DNA of 64,000 nucleotides from Sulfitobacter noctilucae (GTDB lineage Bacteria > Pseudomonadota > Alphaproteobacteria > Rhodobacterales > Rhodobacteraceae). Shown here piece after piece: positions 18,129 to 26,418 of this stretch (the stretch's first letter is position 1; each line of letters starts with the position of its first letter). The position numbers and the translations under genes were made by a program. A model generated the notes under the pieces. It did no database searches. It was given only the letters and a program-made list of their open reading frames with translations, and was not told where the DNA came from. The DNA lies in the NCBI RefSeq assembly GCF_000622365.1, contig NZ_JASC01000001.1, positions 124,001-188,000 of the forward strand, written 5' to 3'.

Positions 18129-19511
18129 ATGTCTCTTTCCTTTGCCGCCGCTTCCGATGCCGCCACCCCGTTACATGCTGTTGCCGAGGATGGGTTAAAG
18201 GCGTGGTTGTCTGAACAAACCGAGGCGGCTCAGAAATGGATCGCTGCACAGGGCTTTACCGCCGCGGTGGGTCAGGCTGTGACCGTCCCCGCAGAAAACG
18301 GAGAGCTTGCCCTCGCCGCAGTGGGCTATGGCACTCGCAAGACCCGTAAACGCGGCCGGTTTCATCTGGCGGCAGCGGCGGGAGCCTTGCCACAAGGTGA
18401 TTATGCGATTGCGAGCGGTCTAGATGAGGATGCCGCTGCGACCGAAGCACTGGGCTGGCTTCTGGCCGCCTACCGTTTTGATCGCTATGCCAAACAATCC
18501 CAACCAGAGGCGCGGCTGGTCGCGCCCGCTGGCATTGACGCCGCCCGGATCGAGGCAATTGCCGCAGGCGAAGCACTGACCCGCGATCTGATCAATACGC
18601 CCGCCTCCGACATGGGACCTCCCGACCTGGAACAAGCGGCGCGGGATCTGGCCGAAAAGCACAAGGCTCAGATCAGTGTCATTACTGGCGATGCGCTGCT
18701 CGAGCAGAACTTTGCCATGATCCACACCGTAGGGCGCGCTGCCGACCGTGCTCCGCGCCTGATTGACATGCGGTGGGGTAGTAGTGGTCCAAAGCTGACA
18801 CTGGTCGGCAAGGGGGTCTGCTTTGACACGGGCGGCCTGAACCTCAAACCCGGCGCATCGATGGGGTTGATGAAGAAGGATATGGGCGGTGCGGCAGCGG
18901 TGCTGGGTCTGGCGCATATGATCATGGCGACAGGCACCGATATCCAGTTGCGCGTACTGATCCCGGCGGTCGAGAATTCAGTGTCCGGCAATGCCTTCCG
19001 TCCCGGCGATATCCTGACCTCGCGCAAGGGTTTGACGGTCGAAATTAATAACACCGATGCCGAAGGACGCTTGGTGCTGGCCGATGCGCTCGCCTATGCG
19101 GACGAGGAAAAGCCCGATCAGATCATCTCGATGGCCACACTGACGGGCGCGGCGCGGGTGGCGGTGGGGCCGGACCTTGCGCCCTACTTCAGTGATGATC
19201 CGGCCTTTGTGACTGCTTTGGAAACTGCCGCGCTGGCCGAAGCTGATCCGGTCTGGCGCTTGCCGTTCCATGACCCCTATGAAGCGATGATCGAACCCGG
19301 CATCGCCGATCTGGACAATGCGCCTAAGGGAGGCTTTGCGGGCTGCATCACGGCGGCCTTGTTCCTGCGCCGCTTTGTCACCGACAGCCCTTACGCACAT
19401 TTTGATATCTACGGCTGGCAACCCAGCGATGCGCCTGCACGGCCCAAGGGTGGTGCCGGGCAAGGCACGCGGGCGCTGTTGGCGGCCCTTGGCCCTTTGC
19501 TGAACCCATGA
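18129..19511 (+). CDS. leucyl aminopeptidase family protein (peptidase M17)
   Basis: A 460-residue cytosolic di-metal aminopeptidase releasing N-terminal residues from peptides. The C-terminal catalytic domain shows the lysine in LVGKGVCFDTGG, the aspartate in MKKDMGGAA and the signature NNTDAEGRLVLADA, which carries metal ligands and the catalytic arginine. The N-terminal domain is shorter and less conserved than in PepA, as in many alphaproteobacterial M17 enzymes. The stop overlaps the start of an NlpC/P60 gene, suggesting the pair handles cell-wall or other short peptides together. Confidence 0.92.
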   Translation: MSLSFAAASDAATPLHAVAEDGLKAWLSEQTEAAQKWIAAQGFTAAVGQAVTVPAENGELALAAVGYGTRKTRKRGRFHLAAAAGALPQGDYAIASGLDEDAAATEALGWLLAAYRFDRYAKQSQPEARLVAPAGIDAARIEAIAAGEALTRDLINTPASDMGPPDLEQAARDLAEKHKAQISVITGDALLEQNFAMIHTVGRAADRAPRLIDMRWGSSGPKLTLVGKGVCFDTGGLNLKPGASMGLMKKDMGGAAAVLGLAHMIMATGTDIQLRVLIPAVENSVSGNAFRPGDILTSRKGLTVEINNTDAEGRLVLADALAYADEEKPDQIISMATLTGAARVAVGPDLAPYFSDDPAFVTALETAALAEADPVWRLPFHDPYEAMIEPGIADLDNAPKGGFAGCITAALFLRRFVTDSPYAHFDIYGWQPSDAPARPKGGAGQGTRALLAALGPLLNP

Positions 19512-20290
19512 GCGATCCGCGCCTGACACCCGATCCCGCGCTGATCGATCAGCGCAACGCTGCCCATGTGACGCAACCCGTTACCGATCTGTGTCGCGCG
19601 CCGAACGGCCCGCGCGACCGTCAGATGCTCTATGGTGATGCGGTGACGCTGCTGCACAAAGCTGCGGGTTGGGCTTATGTTCAAGCGGGCAAGGACGGCT
19701 ACTGTGGTTTTGTCCGCAGCGACGCGTTAGGGTCCATCGACACGCCGACCCATCGGGTCACCGCCCCTGCGACCCACGCCTATGCAGATGCTGATTTCAA
19801 AGCCTCTGATGTTTGCGGCCTCAGCCTTGGCAGCCGTGTACCCGTGATTGCGCAATCGGGCCGCTTTTCCCAGACACCGCTGGGTTATATCCCGACAGTC
19901 CACCTGTCTGGCTTGCACCAGCGGTTCGACGACCCGGCAGATGTGGCACAGTTGTTTCTGGGCACGCCCTATCTGTGGGGCGGCAACAGCCGGTGGGGCA
20001 TTGATTGTTCAGGTTTGGTACAAGCGGCGCTACTGGCCTGCGGCATCCCCTGCCCCGGTGACAGCGACATGCAGATGGCACTCGGCGATGATGCAACCGA
20101 TGGCTACAAACGCAATGATCTGATGTTCTGGAAAGGGCATGTGGCGATGGTTTGGGACAAGACGCTGCTGATCCATGCAACCGCATTTCAAATGGCCTGT
20201 GTGTTCGAACCGATTGATGCTGCGATCAAGCGGATACAGGAACAAGGTGATGGCCCGGTCACAGCACACCGCCGGATCAGCCGCACCTAA
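19508..20290 (+). CDS. NlpC/P60 family cysteine peptidase (C40)
   Basis: A 260-residue protein with an N-terminal region holding SH3-like segments (DAVTLLHKAAGWAYVQ and a later PVIAQSGRFSQT) and a C-terminal NlpC/P60 domain. The catalytic cysteine is in GIDCSGLVQ, the histidine in WKGHVAMVWD and the third polar residue in LIHATAF. Such enzymes usually cut D-Glu/diaminopimelate bonds in murein peptides. No signal peptide is seen, which suggests action on imported muropeptides in the cytoplasm. It is translationally coupled to the M17 aminopeptidase. Confidence 0.9.
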   Translation: MSDPRLTPDPALIDQRNAAHVTQPVTDLCRAPNGPRDRQMLYGDAVTLLHKAAGWAYVQAGKDGYCGFVRSDALGSIDTPTHRVTAPATHAYADADFKASDVCGLSLGSRVPVIAQSGRFSQTPLGYIPTVHLSGLHQRFDDPADVAQLFLGTPYLWGGNSRWGIDCSGLVQAALLACGIPCPGDSDMQMALGDDATDGYKRNDLMFWKGHVAMVWDKTLLIHATAFQMACVFEPIDAAIKRIQEQGDGPVTAHRRISRT

Positions 20291-20296
20291 GTCTGA

Positions 20297-20644
20297 TTAC
20301 TCTACCGCTCGGATGAGCTTACGCTCCAACACGCGCAGTACCGCTTTGAGGTCATGACCGCGCTTCAACACCTGACCGCCTGTCCCGATCACCGCATACA
20401 TGCCCTGTTTGTTGCGCAGCTTCGGTCTCTTCTCGATCCGGTAAAGCGGAATTTCAGCAGTGCGGCGAAAGACGGAAAACACCGCGACCTCGCGCAGACA
20501 CGAAATACCATAGTCCCGCCATTCACCCGCAGCGACCATCCGGCCATAGACAGACAGGATCAGCGACAGTTCGGTCCGGTGAAAGGCAATCTGCTCGGGC
20601 GGACGCTGGAACGGCGTCACTTGCGGTGAATTATGCACGGTCAT
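20297..20644 (-). CDS. DUF2794 protein
   Basis: A 115-residue alphaproteobacterial protein of unknown function. The family pattern is clear: FHRTELSLILSVYGRMVAAG, then EWRDY, AVFSVFRR, PLYRIEKRPKL and a C-terminal LKRGHDLKAVLRVLE. The start at 20644 (MTVHNS) fits the usual length; a longer version to 20758 would read through the leader of the divergent paaI. The 3' end is six bases from the convergent NlpC/P60 stop. Confidence 0.85.
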   Translation of the reverse strand: MTVHNSPQVTPFQRPPEQIAFHRTELSLILSVYGRMVAAGEWRDYGISCLREVAVFSVFRRTAEIPLYRIEKRPKLRNKQGMYAVIGTGGQVLKRGHDLKAVLRVLERKLIRAVE

Positions 20645-20760
20645 AGGCTCACAGTTGCGCTGTTCTTGCGGCAAATCAAGAGGGCAGCCTGCCAAAGATA
20701 TTGAAAGCGTTACAAAATGATGCGAAGCATTGAAATTATGAAACATGAAAGCTGCCACCC

Positions 20761-21204
20761 ATGACCCCAGACGCCCGCGCCCGAAAGTGCGCCGAGTTGA
20801 TGTTCGCGCAGGATACGGCCTCTGCCGGGCTCGGCATGGTGATCACCGATGTGGGTCCGGGCCGCGCCGTTCTGACCATGCCGGTACGTGCTGATATGCT
20901 GAACGGGCATGGCATTTGTCACGGCGGTTTCATCTTTACACTGGCCGACAGCGCCTTTGCTTTCGCTTGCAACAGCTACAATCAAATGGTTGTCGCGCAG
21001 CAAAACCAGATCACCTATCTGGCCCCCGGACAGGCAGGCGAAGTGTTGACCGCTACTGCCCTTGAGGCATCTCGTGCAGGCCGCTCCGGCATCTATGATG
21101 TCACGGTAACGGGTGGCGACGGCCGCATAGTGGCGCTTTTTCGCGGGCTGTCGCGCAGCGTCAAAGGCCAGCATTTCGACGAAGACGCAGGAGGAACCCA
21201 CTGA
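20761..21204 (+). CDS. paaI: hydroxyphenylacetyl-CoA thioesterase PaaI
   Basis: A 147-residue hotdog-fold thioesterase. PaaI hydrolyses dead-end CoA thioesters formed during phenylacetate catabolism and so frees CoA. Seen are the family segment NGHGICHGGFIFTLADSAFA (catalytic region with HGG) and a later QNQITYLAPGQAGE. It ends on the start of paaK, and the AGGAGG ribosome site of paaK lies within its 3' end, so the two are one operon. The ring-oxygenase genes (paaABCDE) are not in this window. Confidence 0.9.
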   Translation: MTPDARARKCAELMFAQDTASAGLGMVITDVGPGRAVLTMPVRADMLNGHGICHGGFIFTLADSAFAFACNSYNQMVVAQQNQITYLAPGQAGEVLTATALEASRAGRSGIYDVTVTGGDGRIVALFRGLSRSVKGQHFDEDAGGTH

Positions 21205-22514
21205 TGAAAGACTTGACCCCCGCTAAGGACACATTGGACCCGATCGAGATTGCCAGCCGGGACGAGATCATGAGCCTTCAGCTGGAGCGTATGAAATGGT
21301 CGCTGCGCCACGCCTATGACAACGTACCTTTTTACAAAGCCAGCTTTGATGCGGCGGGGTTGCACCCCGATGATTTGCACGACCTGAGCGATCTGGCCAA
21401 ATTTCCCTTCACCGTTAAAACCGATCTGCGCGACAATTATCCGTTTAAGATGTTCGCCGTCCCTCGCGAACAGGTGGCACGTATTCACGCGTCCTCTGGC
21501 ACCACCGGGCAACCAACCGTCGTTGGCTATACGCAGAAAGACCTTGAAAATTGGGGGAGTGTTGTGGCGCGGTCCTTGCGGGCGGCGGGGATGCAGCGCG
21601 GAGATATGCTGCACAATGCCTATGGCTACGGTCTCTTTACCGGAGGTCTGGGGATCCATCTGGGGGCAGATGCGCTAGGGCTTTCCACCTATCCGATCTC
21701 GGGCGGCATGACGCCCCGGCAGGTGCGGTTGATCGAAGATTTCAAACCCAAGGGCATCACCGTTACGCCCTCCTATTCCCTGTCGATCCTCGATGAATTC
21801 GCCGCCCAAGAATTGGACCCCCGAGACAGCTCGCTTGAGGTCGGTATCTTTGGCGCGGAGCCCTGGACCAACGCCATGCGGCTGGAAATCGAACAGGCCT
21901 TTGATATGCATGCGGTCGATATCTACGGGCTGTCCGAGGTGATGGGCCCCGGCGTGTCGATGGAATGTGTTGAGACAAAGGACGGCTTGCACATCTGGGA
22001 GGATCATTTCTATCCCGAGATCATCAATCCCGAGACAGGCGAGCCGGTGGCCGAGGGCGAACAGGGCGAGCTGGTCTTTACTTCGCTGACGAAAGAGGCG
22101 TTTCCGATTATCCGTTATCGTACCCGTGATCTGACGCGGCTTTTACCGGGCACGGCGCGGTCGATGCGGCGGATGGAAAAGGTGACGGGGCGCAGTGACG
22201 ATATGATCATCCTGCGCGGCGTGAACGTCTTTCCCACCCAGATCGAAGAAGCCCTGATGGCGACCGCAGGCCTTGCGCCCCATTTCCAGATCGAGCTGAG
22301 CCGCCCGGACCGGATGGATCAGATGCGCGTTCTGTGTGAATGCGCCGATGCAAGTGTATCAGATACCAACCGTCACATCGCCGCAAAAGCCTTGGCCGCG
22401 CAAATCAAACAGACCGTCGGGATCAGTATCGCCGTAGATGTGGCCGATGTGGGCGTCGTGCCGAGGTCCGAAGGCAAGGCCGTACGGATCATTGACAACC
22501 GCCCCAAGGGCTAG
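21204..22514 (+). CDS. paaK: phenylacetate-CoA ligase
   Basis: A 436-residue adenylate-forming enzyme that activates phenylacetate to phenylacetyl-CoA with ATP. The P-loop-like ASSGTTGQPTVVGYT is near residues 97-111, the acyl-binding GIFGAEPW and YGLSEVMGPG follow, then YRTRDLTRL and the hinge region GRSDDMIILRGVNVFP. The C-terminal domain completes the fold with EGKAVRI near the end, carrying the catalytic lysine. The last four bases overlap the convergent I78-like gene. Confidence 0.95.
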   Translation: MKDLTPAKDTLDPIEIASRDEIMSLQLERMKWSLRHAYDNVPFYKASFDAAGLHPDDLHDLSDLAKFPFTVKTDLRDNYPFKMFAVPREQVARIHASSGTTGQPTVVGYTQKDLENWGSVVARSLRAAGMQRGDMLHNAYGYGLFTGGLGIHLGADALGLSTYPISGGMTPRQVRLIEDFKPKGITVTPSYSLSILDEFAAQELDPRDSSLEVGIFGAEPWTNAMRLEIEQAFDMHAVDIYGLSEVMGPGVSMECVETKDGLHIWEDHFYPEIINPETGEPVAEGEQGELVFTSLTKEAFPIIRYRTRDLTRLLPGTARSMRRMEKVTGRSDDMIILRGVNVFPTQIEEALMATAGLAPHFQIELSRPDRMDQMRVLCECADASVSDTNRHIAAKALAAQIKQTVGISIAVDVADVGVVPRSEGKAVRIIDNRPKG

Positions 22515-22783
22515 CCGCAGGTGATCGCGACGATTGTGTCGGTCTCGTCCAACTGGATATTCAACCGTGCCGGATTGAAATCCATCGTCACTGGATCGCC
22601 AAACCGGTAGGTGCGCTTGGGTTCTGGCAAGGAAAGATCGACAACCGCATCCTGCCCAATCAGGTTCTGATAGGCGGATGCATTGCATGTGTCAGGTCCA
22701 CCCGTCTGCGCAGTTGTGTCCGCGTTTTGCGGTGCATTGCATCCAGCCAGCGCCAGACAGGTCAGTCCCAGAATCCATTTCAT
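22511..22783 (-). CDS. peptidase inhibitor I78-like lipoprotein
   Basis: A 90-residue lipoprotein with a short signal peptide ending in the lipobox LALAGC, so it is anchored to a membrane through a cysteine at about residue 14. The mature part fits the I78 inhibitor family: CNASAYQNLIGQ, then RTYRFGDPVTMDFNPARLN, and a terminal ITCG, with two cysteines likely bonded. It may protect the envelope against serine proteases, but family members are mostly untested. ATG at 22783 is preferred (AGGAG seven bases upstream); 22786 is also possible. Confidence 0.75.
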   Translation of the reverse strand: MKWILGLTCLALAGCNAPQNADTTAQTGGPDTCNASAYQNLIGQDAVVDLSLPEPKRTYRFGDPVTMDFNPARLNIQLDETDTIVAITCG

Positions 22784-22865
22784 CATTCTTCTCCTGTTTT
22801 GAAAAAGTTTCGCAGGCTCATACACCATTGCTTGCCAGAAACATATCGACCGCGCCGGCGATAAA

Positions 22866-22879
22866 GCGAGATATCTCGC
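22866..22879. promoter_or_regulatory. 14-base perfect palindrome in the I78/mbfA divergent region
   Basis: GCGAGATATCTCGC is a perfect palindrome without a spacer, about 80 bases upstream of the I78-like gene and 200 upstream of mbfA. It could be an operator; no regulator is indicated. The rest of the 290-base gap shows no gene or RNA that I can recognise. Confidence 0.3.
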
Positions 22880-23044
22880 CTACTGACACGGTATTGCCCA
22901 ATTTAAAGACCTAGCGCGACCGAAAACCAGCCTTGCACAAGTCTCCAAACTGATCCGCTGTGACCACGCAGATGCAAAAGACCTGCATCCCGAACGTCGA
23001 TGTCACAGAGCGCAATCCTAACTTGCGCAGGCATCTTCACGTTA

Positions 23045-23059
23045 TTAGAATGGTTCTAA
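23045..23059 (+). promoter_or_regulatory. Irr box (iron control element) upstream of mbfA
   Basis: TTAGAA and TTCTAA flank TGG, a perfect 6-3-6 inverted repeat ending 16 bases before the mbfA ATG. It matches the core of the alphaproteobacterial ICE/Irr motif TTTAGAA-N3-TTCTAAA. mbfA genes are Irr targets in rhizobia and Agrobacterium, so Irr repression under low iron is the natural reading. Overlap with the promoter or leader fits repression. Confidence 0.8.
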
Positions 23060-23075
23060 GTAACGGGGGCGCATC

Positions 23076-24050
23076 ATGCTTTTTTCATTCAGCCGCAAAC
23101 GCTTTAAGGATTTGTCCGAGCAGGAAGTGCTGGCGCTTGCCATCTCGTCAGAGGAAGATGATGCGCGCATTTATCGGGGCTACGCCGAAATGCTGCGAGA
23201 GGAATATCCGAAATCCGCTGCGGTTTTTGATGGCATGGCGGCAGAAGAAGATGGCCACCGCCAGCGTTTGATCGACCTCCATCAGGCGCGCTTTGGCCCA
23301 ACCATTCCATTGATCCGGCGCGAGCATGTATCAGGTTACTATGCCCGCCGCCCGGTGTGGCTGATCGAAAATCTCGGTCTTGAACGCATTCGCGCCGAAG
23401 CGGCTGCGATGGAACACGATGCGGAGCAGTTCTATCTGAAGGCCGCATCGCAAACGAGTGATGCCGATACACGGCGCCTGCTGGGGGATCTGGCAGCAGC
23501 CGAGGCGGGTCATCAGAACAAGGCCGAAGATCTGGCCGCCACCCATCTGGACGATGCGGCCTTGTCCAGCGAAGACAATGAAGCGCGCCGGCAATTCTTG
23601 CTGACCTGGGTGCAACCGGGGTTGGCGGGGCTGATGGACGGGTCCGTATCCACCCTCGCCCCGATCTTTGCCGTGGCTTTCGCCACCCAAGACACCTGGA
23701 CCACGTTCCTTGTGGGTCTTGCGGCCTCCGTTGGCGCGGGCATTTCAATGGGCTTTACCGAAGCGGCCTCGGATGACGGGCAGCTTTCTGGTCGTGGATC
23801 GCCTTGGAAACGCGGGTTTGCATCTGGCATCATGACCACGGTCGGCGGCTTGGGCCACGCCCTGCCCTATCTTATTCCCGATTTCTGGACAGCGACGATC
23901 ACCGCTTTTGTTGTTGTGTTCGTTGAGCTTTGGGCGATTGCCTGGATCCAGAACAAATACATGGATACCCCGTTTTTCCGCGCAGCATTTCAGGTCGTAA
24001 TGGGTGGTGCGTTGGTCTTTGCAGCCGGGGTGCTGATCGGGTCGGGGTAG
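23076..24050 (+). CDS. mbfA: membrane-bound ferritin MbfA (rubrerythrin-VIT1 fusion), iron exporter
   Basis: A 324-residue fusion. Residues 1 to about 150 form a rubrerythrin-like ferritin domain with di-iron ligands in SSEEDDARIY, AAEEDGHRQRL and AAAEAGHQNK. From about 180 a VIT1 membrane domain follows, with QPGLAGLMDGSVSTLAP near its start and several helices. MbfA exports iron (and some manganese) and protects against iron overload and peroxide in relatives. The Irr box just upstream agrees with this role. Confidence 0.93.
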   Translation: MLFSFSRKRFKDLSEQEVLALAISSEEDDARIYRGYAEMLREEYPKSAAVFDGMAAEEDGHRQRLIDLHQARFGPTIPLIRREHVSGYYARRPVWLIENLGLERIRAEAAAMEHDAEQFYLKAASQTSDADTRRLLGDLAAAEAGHQNKAEDLAATHLDDAALSSEDNEARRQFLLTWVQPGLAGLMDGSVSTLAPIFAVAFATQDTWTTFLVGLAASVGAGISMGFTEAASDDGQLSGRGSPWKRGFASGIMTTVGGLGHALPYLIPDFWTATITAFVVVFVELWAIAWIQNKYMDTPFFRAAFQVVMGGALVFAAGVLIGSG

Positions 24051-24112
24051 CAGATAAGAATGCCTCCCGATTTTCGCTAGTCCTCCTGCTTATGCCAAGG
24101 TATTGCTGAGAC

Positions 24113-25042
24113 ATGCTGGCGATCTTCCTGAAAACCCTGCCGTTCTTTGCGGTCATCGGCCTTGGCTATTGGGCCGGACGCACACGGTTCTTCAGCGCCG
24201 AGGCGACGGCCTATCTGACCAAATTTGTCTTCTACTTTGCCCTCTCGGCCATGTTGTTCCGGTTCTCCGCGAACCTGTCGTTGGCCGAGGTCTGGGACAC
24301 GCGGTTGGTCATCGCTTATCTATGGGGCACGGCGTTTGTCTATGGCATTGCCTCTCTGGTGGGTTTCTTGCGCGGGCTCGACGTGCCCACCAATGCGATC
24401 GAGGCGCAATGCGCCGTGATCGGCAACACCGGCTTTCTAGGCGTGCCGATGCTGACGCTGCTGCTGGGGGCCGAAGCAATTGGCCCTATCGTTCTGGCGC
24501 TGGCCATTGATCTGATTGTCTTTTCCAGCCTGATCGTGATCCTGATCACCGGTGCGCGTGACGGGCAGGTCAGCTTGCGGATGATCCGTTCTATCGGGGT
24601 CGGGCTGTTGAAAAACCCGATGATCGTGGCAATATCGCTCGGCTTTATATGGTCGGGGCTGAACATCCCGATCCCCGTTCCGCTGAATGACTTTCTGGCG
24701 CTATTGGGCGGCGCGGCCACACCGGGCGCGTTGTTTGCCATCGGCGCGTCGCTCGCGTTAAAATCGGCAGAGCGGATGCAGATCGCAGGCTGGCTCAGCT
24801 TTTGCAAACTGGTGCTGCATCCGTTGTTTGTGGGCCTTGCGGCCCTGTTTCTCTTTGGCGTCGATCCATTCAAGGCGGGCGTGATCATCGCGGTTTCGGC
24901 CTTGCCGGTGGCGGGCAACGTATACATGCTGGCGCAGCATTATGGTGTGGCTCCCGCCCGCGTGTCCGCCGCCATTTTCCTGTCGACCGTCTTCAGCATC
25001 CTGACCGTCAGCCTCGTGGTGGGATGGGTGACAACATTCTGA
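24113..25042 (+). CDS. AEC (auxin efflux carrier) family transporter
   Basis: A 309-residue membrane protein with about ten hydrophobic helices arranged as two five-helix halves, typical of the AEC family. Helix 1 starts PFFAVIGLGYWAGR; the central QCAVIGNTGFLGVP and the repeat-half motif ISALPVAGNVYMLA are family marks. Bacterial members export or import small carboxylates; the substrate here is unknown. It precedes fghA by 20 bases and may share a transcript with it. Confidence 0.85.
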   Translation: MLAIFLKTLPFFAVIGLGYWAGRTRFFSAEATAYLTKFVFYFALSAMLFRFSANLSLAEVWDTRLVIAYLWGTAFVYGIASLVGFLRGLDVPTNAIEAQCAVIGNTGFLGVPMLTLLLGAEAIGPIVLALAIDLIVFSSLIVILITGARDGQVSLRMIRSIGVGLLKNPMIVAISLGFIWSGLNIPIPVPLNDFLALLGGAATPGALFAIGASLALKSAERMQIAGWLSFCKLVLHPLFVGLAALFLFGVDPFKAGVIIAVSALPVAGNVYMLAQHYGVAPARVSAAIFLSTVFSILTVSLVVGWVTTF

Positions 25043-25062
25043 CAATCAAAGGATCGAACCTT

Positions 25063-25896
25063 ATGAAAACCATATCCGAAAACGCCTGCTTTGGCGGCAC
25101 GCAGGGCGTTTATTCACACGCGTCCACCGCCTGCAATTGTGAGATGACCTTTGGCCTGTTCCTACCCGCCGAGGCGAAGGACGGTCCGGTGCCGGTGCTA
25201 TGGTATCTGTCGGGCCTCACCTGCACGCATGAGAATGCGATGACCAAAGCCGGCGCTCAGGCCTGGGCCGCTGAACACGGTATCGCAGTGGTTTTCCCCG
25301 ACACCTCGCCGCGCGGCGACGATGTGGCCGATGATGAGGCCTATGATCTGGGCAAGGGCGCGGGGTTTTACGTCAACTCCACCCAAGACCCCTGGAAGCC
25401 ACATTTCCAGATGTGGGATTACATCAGCGATGAATTGCCCGCATTGCTGGGCAAGAATTTCGCACTGGATATGGAGCGGCGGGGGATCACCGGCCATTCG
25501 ATGGGCGGGCATGGCGCGCTGACGCTGGCGATGAACCTGCCGGGCCGGTTTCTGTCGGTCTCAGCCTTTGCACCAATTGCCAACCCTACCGCAAGCGATT
25601 GGGGCAAAAAACAGTTGAGCGCTTATCTGGGTAGTGACGAGACCAGCTGGTCCAAACATGACGCAACATTGCTGATGCAGGACGTAGGCTTTGACGGTCC
25701 GGTGCTGATTGATCAGGGCGCGGCGGATCAATTTCTGGACCTGCTGAAGCCCGAAGCCTTGTCGCAGGCGATGGCGGCGAAGCGGCAGGAGGGGACGTTC
25801 CGGATGCAAAAAGGCTACGATCACAGCTATTTCTTTGTCTCGACTTTCATCGAAGATCACATCGCTTTCCATGCCGAGGCGCTTTATGCGGGGTGA
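25063..25896 (+). CDS. fghA: S-formylglutathione hydrolase
   Basis: An esterase D-type serine hydrolase of 277 residues that splits S-formylglutathione to formate and glutathione, the last step of glutathione-dependent formaldehyde oxidation. Seen are LSGLTCTHENAMTKAGAQ, FPDTSPRGDD, the nucleophile in ITGHSMGGHGAL, the aspartate in DQGAADQF and the histidine in GYDHSYFF. ATG at 25063 has AAAGGA nine bases upstream; a longer reading into the AEC gene is spurious. The usual partner dehydrogenase gene is not adjacent. The next gene begins three bases after the stop. Confidence 0.95.
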   Translation: MKTISENACFGGTQGVYSHASTACNCEMTFGLFLPAEAKDGPVPVLWYLSGLTCTHENAMTKAGAQAWAAEHGIAVVFPDTSPRGDDVADDEAYDLGKGAGFYVNSTQDPWKPHFQMWDYISDELPALLGKNFALDMERRGITGHSMGGHGALTLAMNLPGRFLSVSAFAPIANPTASDWGKKQLSAYLGSDETSWSKHDATLLMQDVGFDGPVLIDQGAADQFLDLLKPEALSQAMAAKRQEGTFRMQKGYDHSYFFVSTFIEDHIAFHAEALYAG

Positions 25897-25899
25897 TCT

Positions 25900-26352
25900 G
25901 TGACCGCGCTTTATATCGACGCAGACGCCTGCCCGGTGAAGGCCGAGGCAGAGCGTGTGGCGACGCGGCACAAAATCCGCATGTTCGTGGTGTCGAACGG
26001 CGGATTGCGCCCGTCGCAGAACCCGCTGGTCGAAACGGTAATTGTGGCGGATGGACCTGATGTGGCCGACATGTGGATCGCGGAGCGCTGCGGGCCGGGC
26101 GATGTGGTGGTGACCGGTGACATTCCATTGGCGGCGAAATGCGTCGAAGCGGGGGCACGCGTACTGAAACACAATGGCGAAGCGTTGACCGGTGCCAATA
26201 TCGGTAACGTGCTGGCCACCCGTGATTTGATGAGCGACCTGCGCGCCGCTGATCCGTTCCGGCAGGGCGGCGGCAAAAGCTTCACAAAGGCCGACAGGTC
26301 GCGTTTTTTGGATGCTCTGGAGCGTGAACTACGCGCGGCATTGCGCCAGTAG
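25900..26352 (+). CDS. YaiI/YqxD family protein (DUF188, UPF0178)
   Basis: A 150-residue protein starting at a GTG. The family opening [10 protein letters not shown], the later [12 protein letters not shown] and ARVLKHNGE segments, and the C-terminal [14 protein letters not shown] are all present. The fold resembles PIN-type nucleases, with several conserved aspartates, but the activity is not established. It lies three bases after fghA and is followed by the double-palindrome element at 26354-26399. Confidence 0.9.
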   Translation: MTALYIDADACPVKAEAERVATRHKIRMFVVSNGGLRPSQNPLVETVIVADGPDVADMWIAERCGPGDVVVTGDIPLAAKCVEAGARVLKHNGEALTGANIGNVLATRDLMSDLRAADPFRQGGGKSFTKADRSRFLDALERELRAALRQ

Positions 26353-26353
26353 T

Positions 26354-26399
26354 CGTTTTCGTTCAAAGAAAACGGTCGGAAACTTTGAAAGTTTCCGAC
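26354..26399 (-). repeat. double-palindrome intergenic element, copy 2 (inverted)
   Basis: Reverse-oriented copy of the element at 1703-1747. The first palindrome, 26354-26374, has one mismatch (arm CGTTTTCGTT). The second, 26375-26399, is perfect with 12-base arms around a single G (arm GTCGGAAACTTT). Here it lies between two co-directional genes. The two copies keep the same stem sequences while the outer bases and centres differ. Confidence 0.8.
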
Positions 26400-26418
26400 C
26401 CCCGGGGGAGAGGGCAGC

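Noticed and set aside
24802..25062. In-frame 5' extension of fghA
   Set aside because: It overlaps the end of the AEC transporter in another frame; FghA starts with MKTISENA at 25063 with a good ribosome site.
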